From assembly GCF_000377665.1 (NCBI RefSeq), contig NZ_KB898653.1:1-64000 (forward strand): a DNA stretch of 64,000 bases, written 5' to 3'. This DNA is from Vreelandella zhanjiangensis DSM 21076. Lineage in GTDB: Bacteria > Pseudomonadota > Gammaproteobacteria > Pseudomonadales > Halomonadaceae. Below the pieces are notes generated by a model that worked only from the letters and a program-made list of their open reading frames with translations, ran no database searches and was not told the DNA's origin. Shown piece by piece: positions 39,427-48,468 of the stretch (position 1 is its first letter; each line of letters opens with the position of its first letter). The position numbers were made by a program, and so were the translations under genes.

Positions 39427-40530
39427 TTACAGCCGCATGGGCATAACGACGTAAAGCGCGTCGCCACCACCCGGCTCTTCAAGCAATGCACTGCTATTAG
39501 GATCCGCCAGCGTCACCTGGACTCTGTCTACGCTCAATACAGACAGTACATCCACTAGATAGCCTACGTTGAAGCCAACTTCCATTGCCGTGCCGTTATA
39601 TTCAACCGCCACGTTCTCTTCGGCTTCTTCCTGCTCAGGGTTATTGGCCATTACCTTGAGATTGTTCTCCTCAAGATACAGACGCACACCGCGATACTTT
39701 TCATTGGAGAGAATCGCGGTACGCGACAACACCTGACGCAGCTCGGCTCGCTCAGCGATCAGCACTTTATCACCATTGCGCGGTACAACTCGTTCGTAAT
39801 CGGGGAACTTGCCGTCGATCAGTTTCGAGGTGAACGTAAAGTCACCGGTATGGGCACGCACATGGGTTGAGCCAAGCGTTAAGCTGACCGGCTCGTCACT
39901 GTCATCAAGCAGGCGCGAAAGCTCAAGAATACCCTTGCGCGGTACAATCAGTTTTTGCGACTGGCTAACCGCAACCTCAACCGGGCGTGAGCACATCGCC
40001 AAGCGGTGACCATCGGTTGCGACCGTACGTAATAGATTACTCTGAATCTCAATCAGCATACCGTTGAGGTAGTAGCGAACATCCTGCTGAGCCATGGCAA
40101 ACGATGTGGCTTCGATAAGATGTTTTAACGTGCCCCGCGGAACACTCAGCTCTTGGCTACCGTCGGCGTCTTCAATATTGGGGAATTCAGCGACCGGCAG
40201 TGTCGAGAGCGTAAAGCGTGAACGACCGCTGCGCAGTACCGCACGGCCATCCTCTACCGCCAGATGAATCTCTGATTGATCAGGCAGCGATTTACAAATA
40301 TCCATCAGCTTGCGAGCTGGCACCGTGGCAGCGCCAGGCTGGTCTACCTGGCTTGCTACCGTACGCCCGATAAGCTCGACTTCTAAATCCGTACCGGTCA
40401 AGGAGACCTGATCGCCTTCGACCTGAATCAATACGTTAGAGAGTACAGGCAGCGTTTGACGACGTTCTACCACGCCTGCCACCAGTGTCAGCGGACGCAG
40501 CAATGCCTCTCGGGAAATGGAAAATTTCAT
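39427..40530 (-). CDS. dnaN: DNA polymerase III beta subunit (sliding clamp)
   Basis: A ring-shaped dimer that tethers polymerase III to DNA. 367 residues from the ATG at 40530 (MKFSISREALLRPL); the frame is open two codons upstream. Three repeated clamp domains, with the conserved LPVLSNVLIQVEG near the N-terminus, RYYLNGMLIE in the middle and the C-terminal YVVMPMRL, which forms part of the clamp-binding pocket. It lies 45 bp downstream of dnaA on the same strand and is followed by a terminator. Confidence 0.98.
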   Translation of the reverse strand: MKFSISREALLRPLTLVAGVVERRQTLPVLSNVLIQVEGDQVSLTGTDLEVELIGRTVASQVDQPGAATVPARKLMDICKSLPDQSEIHLAVEDGRAVLRSGRSRFTLSTLPVAEFPNIEDADGSQELSVPRGTLKHLIEATSFAMAQQDVRYYLNGMLIEIQSNLLRTVATDGHRLAMCSRPVEVAVSQSQKLIVPRKGILELSRLLDDSDEPVSLTLGSTHVRAHTGDFTFTSKLIDGKFPDYERVVPRNGDKVLIAERAELRQVLSRTAILSNEKYRGVRLYLEENNLKVMANNPEQEEAEENVAVEYNGTAMEVGFNVGYLVDVLSVLSVDRVQVTLADPNSSALLEEPGGGDALYVVMPMRL

Positions 40531-40575
40531 CAACACTCCGGTTTATATCCTGAAAACCTGCAGACGACAGGCTGA

Positions 40576-42048
40576 TTAGCTGGTTAATAGGCGCAACAGA
40601 TTTTTATAATCCTCGCGAATATCCGCGCTTTCTTCTTGCAAGGATTTCACCTTGCGGCAGGCGTGAAGCACCGTTGTATGATCACGGCCTCCAAACGCAT
40701 CGCCGATTTCCGGCAGACTATGATTGGTAAGCTCTTTGGCTAACGCCATGGCTACCTGCCGGGGGCGAGCCACCGAACGCGAGCGTCGCTTGGATAATAA
40801 ATCCGCCACCTTAATCTTGTAGTACTCGGCTACCGTGCGCTGGATGTTATCCACACCCACCTGCTTATCCTGAAGCGCGAGCAAATCTTTTAACGACTCA
40901 CGAATAAAGTCCTGGGTAATCGGTTTACCCATAAAGTGTGAGTCTGCAATGACTTTTTTCAGCGCGCCTTCCAGCTCACGAACGTTAGAGCGGATTTTTT
41001 GAGCAATAAAGAAAGCGGCATCATGGGGTAAATCGACCTTGGCCTGGTCGGCCTTTTTCATCAAGATAGCGACCCGGGTCTCAAGTTCAGGCGGCTCAAT
41101 TGCCACCGTCAACCCCCAGCCAAACCGGGATTTCAAGCGCTCTTCCACGCCGCTTATCTCTTTGGGATAGCGGTCAGAGGTAAGAATCATTTGCTGGCCA
41201 CCTTCTAATAGCGCATTAAAGGTGTGGAAAAACTCTTCCTGAGAGCGCTCTTTGCCAGCGAAAAACTGAATATCGTCAATTAACAGTGCATCAACACTGC
41301 GGTAAAACCGCTTGAAGTCGTTAATAGCATTAAGCTGAAGCGCTTTAACCATGTCCGCGACAAAACGCTCTGAATGCAGGTAAACCACTCGGGCATTATC
41401 CCGGCGGCCGGCTAATGCATTACCTACAGCATGCATCAAGTGCGTTTTACCTAAGCCTACCCCACCGTATAGAAATAGTGGGTTATAAGCACCGCCCGGA
41501 TTTTCCGACACTTGTCGGGAGGCAGCGCGGGCCAGCTGGTTCGACTTACCTTCAACAAAGGTATCAAAAGTAAAATTAGGATTAAGCCCACTGCCGTGCT
41601 TAAGGCTTCCCTCCACCTGAACCTGGCGCTCATTGTTGCGCCGACGCGGCGCTTCTTCGCGTTCGCGCATCTGGTCGATTTCACGCTCATCGGCAATATC
41701 TCCGCGCGGCGGCGTATGTACAGCAGGCGCCGACGAACGGTCAGTGGCCGCTGAAACGGGGTTGCCCAAATCGCGAGGTTGAGGAGCCGGTGCCGCTGGA
41801 CGGCGGCTACCCACCGTAAGGCTTACCTTAGGCGGTTTAGAGGGCGCAAGCTCACGAATCAGCTCGCTGATCCGCTTAGCATACTTGTCACTCACCCAAT
41901 CGCGCACAAAGCGATTAGGCGCCAGTAAGCGCAGCTCGTTGGACTCTCCTTCTTCTGCCTGGAGTGGACGTATCCAGGTATTGAATTGCTGTGAATTCAA
42001 TTCGTCCTGCAGGTAGTCCAGGCACTGCTGCCAAAGCGCGAGTGACAC
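40576..42048 (-). CDS. dnaA: Chromosomal replication initiator protein DnaA
   Basis: An AAA+ initiator that binds DnaA boxes and opens the origin. 490 residues, GTG start at 42048 giving [16 protein letters not shown], the domain I start seen in E. coli. Domain II is a variable linker (about 85-150, Pro/Arg/Glu-rich). Domain III has Walker [18 protein letters not shown] and Walker [13 protein letters not shown]. Domain IV has the DNA-binding signature [17 protein letters not shown] perfect DnaA box (TTATCCACA, 40847-40855) lies in the coding region. A further box at 42102 near its promoter suggests autoregulation. Confidence 0.98.
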   Translation of the reverse strand: MSLALWQQCLDYLQDELNSQQFNTWIRPLQAEEGESNELRLLAPNRFVRDWVSDKYAKRISELIRELAPSKPPKVSLTVGSRRPAAPAPQPRDLGNPVSAATDRSSAPAVHTPPRGDIADEREIDQMREREEAPRRRNNERQVQVEGSLKHGSGLNPNFTFDTFVEGKSNQLARAASRQVSENPGGAYNPLFLYGGVGLGKTHLMHAVGNALAGRRDNARVVYLHSERFVADMVKALQLNAINDFKRFYRSVDALLIDDIQFFAGKERSQEEFFHTFNALLEGGQQMILTSDRYPKEISGVEERLKSRFGWGLTVAIEPPELETRVAILMKKADQAKVDLPHDAAFFIAQKIRSNVRELEGALKKVIADSHFMGKPITQDFIRESLKDLLALQDKQVGVDNIQRTVAEYYKIKVADLLSKRRSRSVARPRQVAMALAKELTNHSLPEIGDAFGGRDHTTVLHACRKVKSLQEESADIREDYKNLLRLLTS

Positions 42049-42369
42049 TCATCTCACCATCGGTTGAAAACGGCCGACCATTGTAGCGCCCAAAGGCTCG
42101 GTTATCCACACGGGTTTAGCCTTCAATTTCGCCTGTGGACAACTTTCTTTAAGGTCTCGGGACAACCCCCTTAACGGCGTGGGGATAGATTGGATTTTCC
42201 GGTTTTCCAAGGGGCTTAATCACACCAAGCCAACAGCTTATTTGCCGGTTATACGATACTTATGCACATTGTTTTTATGATTTTAAGGCAATGATAAATA
42301 GAAAGATTAACCACTTATCCACAAATTTTATCCCCACTATTAATAACAATAGGTTTTAAAATACTTAAC

Positions 42370-42381
42370 TAGTAATAGTAG
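42370..42381 (+). promoter_or_regulatory. DnaA-trio-like array (TAG TAA TAG TAG)
   Basis: Four consecutive trinucleotides match the DnaA-trio pattern, a repeated 5'-TAG-3'-like unit reported to bind DnaA on single strand in the origin unwinding region. It lies at the edge of the AT-rich part of oriC, but about 34 bp from the nearest box-like element, farther than the few bp in the described system. Confidence 0.4.
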
Positions 42382-42458
42382 TTGCCAAGGTAATGGGTGA
42401 AGATAACCTATCCAACAAATGCCCATTGCCTTTTTGTCGCTTTTTATGCAAGGAAAAA

Positions 42459-42487
42459 TTGCACCCGGCGCGGGAAGTCTCTACAAT
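42459..42487 (+). promoter_or_regulatory. rpmH promoter
   Basis: A strong sigma70-type pair: -35 TTGCAC (42459-42464) and -10 TACAAT (42482-42487), spacing 17 bp, about 95 bp upstream of rpmH and directed away from oriC. Confidence 0.82.
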
Positions 42488-42582
42488 TTCCGGTCTTGAT
42501 TTGAAACTCCCCGGCTAGTTTCCTCACTGGACCGGGTCTTTTGGATTCACATCCGTCCTAAACCACGTGGGAATAACGAGTT

Positions 42583-42717
42583 ATGAAACGCACTTTTCAA
42601 CCCAGCGTTCTCAAGCGCAAGCGCGCGCATGGCTTCCGTGCTCGTATGGCAACCAAAAACGGCCGTGCCGTACTCGCACGCCGCCGCGCCAAAGGCCGCA
42701 AGCGTCTGAGCGCCTGA
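42583..42717 (+). CDS. rpmH: 50S ribosomal protein L34
   Basis: 44 residues, the standard length. The sequence [18 protein letters not shown] continues to a very basic tail ending GRKRLSA. L34 lies at the base of the large ribosomal subunit. It is the first gene right of oriC, with rnpA 13 bp downstream, as in most bacteria. Confidence 0.99.
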   Translation: MKRTFQPSVLKRKRAHGFRARMATKNGRAVLARRRAKGRKRLSA

Positions 42718-42730
42718 TCTCGGATTGCGT

Positions 42731-43132
42731 GTGCCGCATCAAGGCTATCCCCGGTGTTTACGTCTGCTAAATGCCGGGGATTTTAGTCACGTGTTTGAAC
42801 AGGCCGACCTCAAAGTTCATGGCAAAGGTATGATGGCGTTAGCGCGCATGAGTACCCGGGGACACCCCCGCGTAGGACTGGTGGTCAGCAAAAAAAATGT
42901 AAAGCGTGCTGTCGATCGCAACCGCTTTAAGCGTCTTGTTCGAGAATCCGCCCGCCTTCGCCAGGATCACTTACCCTCAATGGATATCGTGATACTCGCT
43001 AAGCGCGGCGTACAGTACATCGATAACGAAACGCTTTTTCGCCAGTTACATGGCATGTGGAAACGGCTTCAGCGTGACGCCCAAACGGTATCAGTAGCAC
43101 CACCGTCTGATGGCGTAACACGTGACTCTTGA
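42731..43132 (+). CDS. rnpA: Ribonuclease P protein component
   Basis: The protein cofactor of RNase P, which trims tRNA 5' leaders. 133 residues from the GTG at 42731, which places five residues before YPRCLRLL, as in E. coli RnpA; a TTG at 42725 would add two. The RNR-type motif is KKNVKRAVDRNRFKRLVRES, with GLVVSKK before it. No ATG and no strong Shine-Dalgarno are available, so translation is probably weak or coupled to rpmH. A hairpin (43160-43175) lies after the stop. The usual next gene, yidD, is absent. Confidence 0.95.
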   Translation: MPHQGYPRCLRLLNAGDFSHVFEQADLKVHGKGMMALARMSTRGHPRVGLVVSKKNVKRAVDRNRFKRLVRESARLRQDHLPSMDIVILAKRGVQYIDNETLFRQLHGMWKRLQRDAQTVSVAPPSDGVTRDS

Positions 43133-43247
43133 CGACGCATCTCGCCGCTCGACCTTGGCCTGCCGCTTGGCAGGCTTTCGTGTGTCATGGGTCGAGTAAA
43201 TGATACTGCGCCATTAGCATGTTCATCACCCAGCGGGCAGAACCCTC

Positions 43248-44936
43248 ATGGACGTAAAAAGACTTCTATTACTGATTCCACTGGCAGTACTTGCCTATCT
43301 ACTGGTTATTCAGTGGAATCAGGATTATGGGCCGACAGATTACGACTCGACGCCTGAGATTACACAAAGCACGAACAATGCGCCCTTAAGCGGTAGCGAA
43401 GACGAAAACGGTTTAGCCGTTCCATCTACGTCAACGCCCAATACGGCGATAGACGAAGGCATGCCTGGCGACGCGGAAAGTGAAACGTCCAGCCGTGACC
43501 TGATCGCAGTGGCCACAGACGTACTCGACGTGCGTATTGATCCGCATGGCGGCGATATCGTGTATGCCGCACTGCCGCAACACAAGATGACGTTGGATAC
43601 TGAGCGCAACTACGTGTTGCTTTCAGACAATGCAACACGCAGCTACGTTGCGCGCTCAGGCTTGCAGCTGGACGGTCAGGCAAGCCGTATTGCCTTTACC
43701 CCGGAAAGCAGCGCCTATCGCATGAGCGATGACGAAGACCAGCTGAATGTCGATCTACGCGCCGAGATTAACGGCGTTGAGATTACCAAACGGCTTACCT
43801 TCGAACGCGGAAATTATGCGGTTAACGTCAATTACTATGTTGCCAATAATACCGATGCGCCGGTTAGCGCTCGCTTTATCGGCCAACTGGCACGTGATAA
43901 CAGCCCGGACCCGTCAAGCGGCGTTGCCTTGGGCATGAAGTCCTATATTGGTGCAGCCTACTCCACGCCTGATGCGCGGTATGAAAAGGTTGATTTCGAA
44001 GATATTCGAAACCGCAACTTTGAGAATCGTGAAGCACAAGGCGGCTGGATCGCGATTATTCAGCACTACTTCGTGTCCGCCTGGGCACCAGCGCAAGACC
44101 AGCAAAACCTTTACTACGTTACGACCGATTCAAGCGATCGCAACGTGGTTGCCTTTGCAGGCCCGACCAGCAATGTCGCGGCTAATAGCGAAGCAACGCT
44201 CGGCGCAACGCTGTATATGGGCCCCAAGGTTCAGGATTATCTTGAGCAAGTGGCACCTAATCTGCGCTTAACCGTCGACTACGGCTGGCTGTGGTTTATT
44301 GCCAATCCGCTGTTCTGGCTGCTGGACAAGATCCACGACATCGTGGGCAACTGGGGCTGGTCGATTGTTCTGCTGACGGTCGTGGTTAAGCTGGTGCTCT
44401 TCCCGCTGTCTGCCAAGGCTTACAAGTCCATGGCACGCATGCGTAAGCTGGGCCCGGAAATGCAGCGTCTTAAAGAGATGTATGGCGATGATCGCCAGAA
44501 AATGTCTCAAGAGATGATGAAGTTCTACCAAAAGGAGAAGATCAATCCTTTAGGTGGCTGTTTACCCATCGTGATCCAGATGCCGGTGTTTATCGCGCTT
44601 TACTGGATGTTGCTGGAATCCGTTGAGCTGCGTCACGCGCCGTTTATCTTCTGGATTCAGGATCTGTCGATTAAGGATCCGTACTTCATTCTGCCGATCT
44701 TGATGGGTGCGTCTATGTTTGTTCAGCAGATGCTGAACCCGACACCGCCGGATCCGATGCAGGCGAAGATCATGAAGATGCTGCCGATTATCTTCACCTT
44801 CTTCTTCCTGTGGTTCCCGGCTGGCCTGGTAATTTACTGGGTAGTCAACAACATCATTTCGGTCGCGCAGCAGTACTTCATAACGCGCAGCATCGAGAAA
44901 GACCCAAGCGTGGGTAAAGGGATGCGAACCAAGTAA
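43248..44936 (+). CDS. yidC: Membrane protein insertase YidC
   Basis: An inner-membrane insertase acting alone or with SecYEG. 562 residues (E. coli 548). An N-terminal signal-anchor helix (about 4-22), a large periplasmic beta-supersandwich domain (about 60-345), then five transmembrane segments in the conserved 60-kD IMP core. The hydrophilic-groove Arg lies in KLVLFPLSAKAYKSMARMR-type sequence, and NPLGGCLPIVIQMPVFIALYWML is diagnostic (in part). The region between signal anchor and domain is acidic and Ser/Thr-rich. It is preceded by rnpA (115-bp gap). Confidence 0.97.
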   Translation: MDVKRLLLLIPLAVLAYLLVIQWNQDYGPTDYDSTPEITQSTNNAPLSGSEDENGLAVPSTSTPNTAIDEGMPGDAESETSSRDLIAVATDVLDVRIDPHGGDIVYAALPQHKMTLDTERNYVLLSDNATRSYVARSGLQLDGQASRIAFTPESSAYRMSDDEDQLNVDLRAEINGVEITKRLTFERGNYAVNVNYYVANNTDAPVSARFIGQLARDNSPDPSSGVALGMKSYIGAAYSTPDARYEKVDFEDIRNRNFENREAQGGWIAIIQHYFVSAWAPAQDQQNLYYVTTDSSDRNVVAFAGPTSNVAANSEATLGATLYMGPKVQDYLEQVAPNLRLTVDYGWLWFIANPLFWLLDKIHDIVGNWGWSIVLLTVVVKLVLFPLSAKAYKSMARMRKLGPEMQRLKEMYGDDRQKMSQEMMKFYQKEKINPLGGCLPIVIQMPVFIALYWMLLESVELRHAPFIFWIQDLSIKDPYFILPILMGASMFVQQMLNPTPPDPMQAKIMKMLPIIFTFFFLWFPAGLVIYWVVNNIISVAQQYFITRSIEKDPSVGKGMRTK

Positions 44937-44955
44937 TCCCCCAACGCTTTGCTAA

Positions 44956-44990
44956 CAGACCCCCGCCCTAGTGCGGGGGTCTGGCGTTTT
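44956..44990 (+). terminator. Terminator after yidC
   Basis: An 11-bp perfect GC-rich stem (44956-44966 with 44973-44983, loop 6 nt) followed by GCGTTTT, 20 bp past the yidC stop. Confidence 0.85.
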
Positions 44991-45036
44991 AAAGACGACA
45001 AATTCACAATGTAGGCATCTATTAAAGAGGCGCGCC

Positions 45037-46407
45037 ATGGTTGAACGACTTTACACCCAGGATACGATTACTGCGCTGGCCACTCCGCCTGGCCGCGGTG
45101 GTGTAGGCATTATCCGCGTCTCAGGGCCTGCCTGCCGGGATATCGCCAAGGCCATACTCGGTGATTGCCCCACGCCCCGAAATGCTTACTTCGGCCCGTT
45201 TAAAGGCCCTGAAAGCGTTATTGACGAAGGCATCGCTCTACTGTTTAACGGCCCGCACTCGTTTACCGGTGAAGACGTGCTGGAGCTGCAGGGGCACGGT
45301 GGCCCGATCATCATGGACATGCTGCTGGAACGCTGTGTGGCCTTGGGTGCGCGGTTAGCCCGGCCCGGCGAATTCTCCGAGCGCGCTTTTCTAAACGATA
45401 AGCTCGACCTCGCCCAGGCCGAAGCCATCGCCGATCTGATTGACGCGACGTCACGCTCGGCCGCAGAGAATGCTGTGCGCTCGCTGCAAGGGGAGTTCTC
45501 AAAGCGGGTCGGCGATCTGGTTGGGCAGCTTATCGAGCTGCGTGTCTATGTAGAAGCCGCCATCGATTTCCCTGAAGAAGAGATCGACTTCCTGGCTGAC
45601 GGGCATGTCACCAAGCGTCTGGAAGGGGTCCAGCAAGCGCTCAGCGACGTGCGCAAGGCAGCCGGGCAAGGGGCGCTCCTGCGCGAAGGAATGAGCGTGG
45701 TGATTGCCGGACGCCCTAATGCTGGCAAATCCAGCCTGCTTAACGCGTTGACTGAGCAAGACACCGCCATTGTTACCGATATTGCCGGCACCACGCGGGA
45801 TGTTCTACGCGAATATATTCATATCGATGGCATGCCGCTGCACATCATTGATACCGCCGGGTTGCGCGATACGCCGGATGCCGTCGAAAAAATCGGCGTT
45901 GCCCGCGCCTGGACCGAAATTGAAAAAGCCGACCGCGTACTGCTGCTGGTCGATGCGTCCACTACCGCAGCAACGGACCCCATGGTCATCTGGCCGGAGT
46001 TTGTGGCAAGGCTGCCTGACCAGAGCCGTCTGACCCTGGTGCGTAACAAAATCGATACCAGTGCCGAACCAGCAGGCATTGATTTATCCACAGCCACACC
46101 GACGTTGCGCCTATCGGCTAAAACCGGTGCCGGTGTGGATAACTTAAAAACCCACCTCAAGGACGTGATGGGCTTCGCCGCCACCACAGAAGGACGCTTC
46201 TCCGCACGCCGGCGCCACCTGGACGCCCTCGACCGGGCCATGGCAGCGCTCGACACAGGGCGTGCTCAGCTAGACGGCTACGGGGCAGGCGAACTGCTTG
46301 CCGAAGACCTGCGCGACGCGCAGCAGGCCCTCGGTGAAATTACCGGCGACTTTAGCGCTGATGATTTACTGGGCGAAATTTTCGGCAGCTTCTGTATCGG
46401 CAAGTAA
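45037..46407 (+). CDS. mnmE: tRNA uridine-5-carboxymethylaminomethyl(34) synthesis GTPase MnmE
   Basis: With MnmG it forms the (c)mnm5 modification of wobble U34. 456 residues from the ATG at 45037 (E. coli 454). The N-terminal folate-binding domain starts [22 protein letters not shown]. The G domain has G1 [13 protein letters not shown]2 [10 protein letters not shown]3 DTAGLRDT and G4 NKID. It ends with CIGK, the conserved C-terminal Cys motif. Two perfect inverted DnaA boxes lie within its 3' third (46084 and 46134). mnmG is not adjacent here. Confidence 0.97.
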   Translation: MVERLYTQDTITALATPPGRGGVGIIRVSGPACRDIAKAILGDCPTPRNAYFGPFKGPESVIDEGIALLFNGPHSFTGEDVLELQGHGGPIIMDMLLERCVALGARLARPGEFSERAFLNDKLDLAQAEAIADLIDATSRSAAENAVRSLQGEFSKRVGDLVGQLIELRVYVEAAIDFPEEEIDFLADGHVTKRLEGVQQALSDVRKAAGQGALLREGMSVVIAGRPNAGKSSLLNALTEQDTAIVTDIAGTTRDVLREYIHIDGMPLHIIDTAGLRDTPDAVEKIGVARAWTEIEKADRVLLLVDASTTAATDPMVIWPEFVARLPDQSRLTLVRNKIDTSAEPAGIDLSTATPTLRLSAKTGAGVDNLKTHLKDVMGFAATTEGRFSARRRHLDALDRAMAALDTGRAQLDGYGAGELLAEDLRDAQQALGEITGDFSADDLLGEIFGSFCIGK

Positions 46408-46442
46408 AACCAAAAACGCCCATCAGGTCGTCCTGATGGGCG
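46405..46442 (-). terminator. Terminator after bcr-like gene (leftward)
   Basis: A perfect 11-bp stem (46417-46427 with 46432-46442, loop 4 nt). On the minus strand it is followed by TTTTTGGTTTT, so it fits the bcr-like gene. On the plus strand no T-run follows, so its value for mnmE is uncertain. Confidence 0.78.
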
Positions 46443-46464
46443 CAAAGCGCTATCACCGGTCGGC

Positions 46465-47706
46465 TCAAGCCGACCCGGTGGCGCCACTTGGATAGGTAGC
46501 GTCCTGAGTTTTAAGCCTTGCCATCCAGCACAGCACCAACGCCAACACCCCACATACAGCGATGGTGGCCGGCAGCTGAGAAGGGCTGACGGTGGTCAGG
46601 CTGACCGCAAAGCCGACCACGGCGGAGAGCAGGTACTGAAGTACGCCCATCAGCGCCGAAGCCACGCCGGCGGGGGAATCCGCCGCGTTCATGATCAACG
46701 CCATCACGTTACCGAACACCATGCCGAGCGAGGCGATCGCGAGCCCCAGAATGAGGCCGTAGGTCAGAAGCGTCGGCGCGCCGAGGACGTTGACGCACCA
46801 GAGCGCCGCGCCAGCCAGGGTGTAGATTGCCGTACCCACCACCATGACGCGAAACGTCGACCACTCACGCTTGATGAGCGCGTTGCTGACCGCCCCGCCG
46901 ACCACCAGACCCACGGAGTTGGCGGCGAAGAGCTGGCTGTACTGGGTCGAATTCAGTCCGAAGTGCTCCATGAACACGAACGACGAGCCGCTGATATAGG
47001 AGAAGAACGCTCCCAGCACCAACCCGCTTGCCACGCTGTAGAGCATGAACACCGGCTGTACAAAAAGCCGCGCGTAGCCTTTCACAATGCTCGCCCCGCT
47101 GAGTGCCACGCGCTGCTCAATTGCAAGCGTATCCGGCACGCTAACGAGTCCCCACACCAGCGTGATCAGGGCCAGCACCGCCATGGCCCAGAAGATCATG
47201 TGCCACTCGGCGTAGAGCAGCACCAGTCCGCCCAGCACCGGGGCCACGATCGGTGCCACCATCATCACCTGCATGAGAATGGAGAGCTTCTGCGCCGATT
47301 CCTTGAGCTCGTAGACGTCGTCGATGATCGCGCGCGGCGCCACCAGCCCCGCCGATGCGCCGAGCGCCTGCAGAAAGCGTGCGGCCATCAGCGTCTCGAA
47401 GGAGTGGGCCAGGGCGGCGAGAATCGAGCCGCCGATGAACACCAAAAGCCCGGCCAAAAGCGGCCAGCGGCGGCCAAAGCGGTCCAGCAACGGTCCGTAA
47501 ATGGCCTGCCCGACCGCCAGGCCGATCAGAAAGACCGCCAGGGTCTGCTGAATATGACCGGCAGACACCCCGAGATCCTCGGCAATGTTCGGCATGCCCG
47601 GCAGGTACATGTCGATGGCCATGGCGTCCAGCGCGGTGATCAGCGCCAATAGAATGAGAAGCCCGGTCCCGATGGACTGGATGCGATGTGTCGCTTGCTG
47701 GGTCAT
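46465..47706 (-). CDS. Bcr/CflA family multidrug efflux MFS transporter
   Basis: 413 residues with 12 predicted transmembrane helices. MFS motif A between TM2 and TM3 reads GPLLDRFGRRWPLL, and the Bcr/CflA N-terminus ALDAMAIDMYLPGMP is clear. Members expel bicyclomycin, chloramphenicol and other drugs, or sulfonamides. Its ATG overlaps the stop of the upstream tetR gene by 4 bp (ATGA), so pump and repressor are co-expressed. Base composition is higher in GC than the flanking origin genes, which may indicate transfer. Confidence 0.9.
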   Translation of the reverse strand: MTQQATHRIQSIGTGLLILLALITALDAMAIDMYLPGMPNIAEDLGVSAGHIQQTLAVFLIGLAVGQAIYGPLLDRFGRRWPLLAGLLVFIGGSILAALAHSFETLMAARFLQALGASAGLVAPRAIIDDVYELKESAQKLSILMQVMMVAPIVAPVLGGLVLLYAEWHMIFWAMAVLALITLVWGLVSVPDTLAIEQRVALSGASIVKGYARLFVQPVFMLYSVASGLVLGAFFSYISGSSFVFMEHFGLNSTQYSQLFAANSVGLVVGGAVSNALIKREWSTFRVMVVGTAIYTLAGAALWCVNVLGAPTLLTYGLILGLAIASLGMVFGNVMALIMNAADSPAGVASALMGVLQYLLSAVVGFAVSLTTVSPSQLPATIAVCGVLALVLCWMARLKTQDATYPSGATGSA

Positions 47707-48311
47707 GACGGTTTACCCGTATCGAGATGGTGGGTCAGTGAGTCTTCGAACACGCCCAAGAGCGCCGCCAAGCGGCGCTCGCCGAGCTCGGCGGTGGTGT
47801 AGATCAACTTGACCTGGAGGCTGTCGACGATGCCGAGGTAGGCTTCGCCAAATCGCGATACCCGGGTAGATGTCGGCGTGATGGTCGCCTTTTCCCAGCG
47901 CGACAGCTTATCCAGAAAATGGGCCTTCAGCTGCGCAAGATACGCCTCGTGCAGTGCGTCGATCGGCTCGGTGAGCGTGACCGGCGATATGTAGCTTGTG
48001 CGCAGGAAAAAGCGCAGATGTGCGACCTCACCGAAGCGGCGCACCAGCGCCTGGCAGTAGTGAGAGCCGGGGAGCGCCTCGCTGCCTTCGCCGGCAAAGC
48101 AGTCGTCGGCGAAGGCGCGCTCTTTGGCGAGTGCCTCCTCGAAGGCCGCCATGAAGAGCGCCTCCTTGGACGCAAAGTGAGCGTAGAGCGACGCCTTGCG
48201 GATTCCCACTGCCTCGGCGATAGCTGATAGCGAGGCGCCGTCGTAACTCGCCGCGGCAAAGTGCGTCACCGCCGCCTCAACGATACGCTGAGTCGCCTTT
48301 GAACGTGCCAT
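47703..48311 (-). CDS. TetR/AcrR family transcriptional regulator
   Basis: 202 residues from the ATG at 48311 (MARSKATQRIVEAAVTHF). The frame is open further upstream but crosses the operator. The N-terminal HTH spans about residues 8-50, with LSAIAEAVGIRKASLYAHFASKEALF. The C-terminal ligand domain is helical. It probably represses its own transcript with the bcr-like pump, through the palindrome at 48359-48378. The ligand is unknown but is likely a pump substrate. Confidence 0.9.
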   Translation of the reverse strand: MARSKATQRIVEAAVTHFAAASYDGASLSAIAEAVGIRKASLYAHFASKEALFMAAFEEALAKERAFADDCFAGEGSEALPGSHYCQALVRRFGEVAHLRFFLRTSYISPVTLTEPIDALHEAYLAQLKAHFLDKLSRWEKATITPTSTRVSRFGEAYLGIVDSLQVKLIYTTAELGERRLAALLGVFEDSLTHHLDTGKPS

Positions 48312-48358
48312 TTGAACACACCTCGTAAAGCGCTGATGAAAGAAGCTGCGCAATATAC

Positions 48359-48378
48359 TACCTACCGATAGGTAGGTA
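48359..48378. promoter_or_regulatory. Palindromic operator of the tetR-bcr pair
   Basis: TACCTACCGATAGGTAGGTA, two perfect 8-bp arms (TACCTACC / GGTAGGTA) around a 4-bp centre, 48 bp upstream of the tetR start. Arm length and spacing fit a TetR-dimer operator. Confidence 0.8.
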
Positions 48379-48399
48379 AATGCTTTCAAGCCATTTAAA

Positions 48400-48439
48400 T
48401 CAAAAAAACCCCGCCAACGCATCGGCGCCAGCGGGGTTT
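48400..48439 (-). terminator. Terminator after metE-like gene (leftward)
   Basis: A 9-bp stem (48406-48414 with 48431-48439) with a 16-nt loop. On the minus strand it is followed by a T7 run. It separates the methyltransferase gene from tetR. Confidence 0.75.
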
Positions 48440-48468
48440 GAAAGGTGGGAATGTGAACGTGTTCGGCG

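Larger units (their letters stand above)
42049..42582. other. oriC: Chromosomal replication origin oriC (dnaA-rpmH intergenic)
   Basis: 534 bp without a gene between divergent dnaA and rpmH, the standard origin position in pseudomonads and relatives. Perfect DnaA boxes: TTATCCACA at 42102-42110, TTATGCACA at 42260-42268 and TTATCCACA at 42315-42323. Near matches: TGTGGACAA (reverse box) at 42134-42142 and TTATCCCCA at 42328-42336. A markedly AT-rich stretch at about 42255-42385 is the likely unwinding element. I see no GATC, so Dam/SeqA control looks unlikely. The right end holds the rpmH promoter. Confidence 0.9.

Noticed and set aside
42567..42770. 67-codon frame over rpmH
   Set aside because: Different frame over the highly conserved L34 gene, so a shadow.
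46963..47652. 229-codon frame antisense to the bcr-like transporter
   Set aside because: His/Glu/Arg-rich composition typical of an antisense shadow of a GC-rich membrane-protein gene; the sense frame has 12 helices and MFS motifs.
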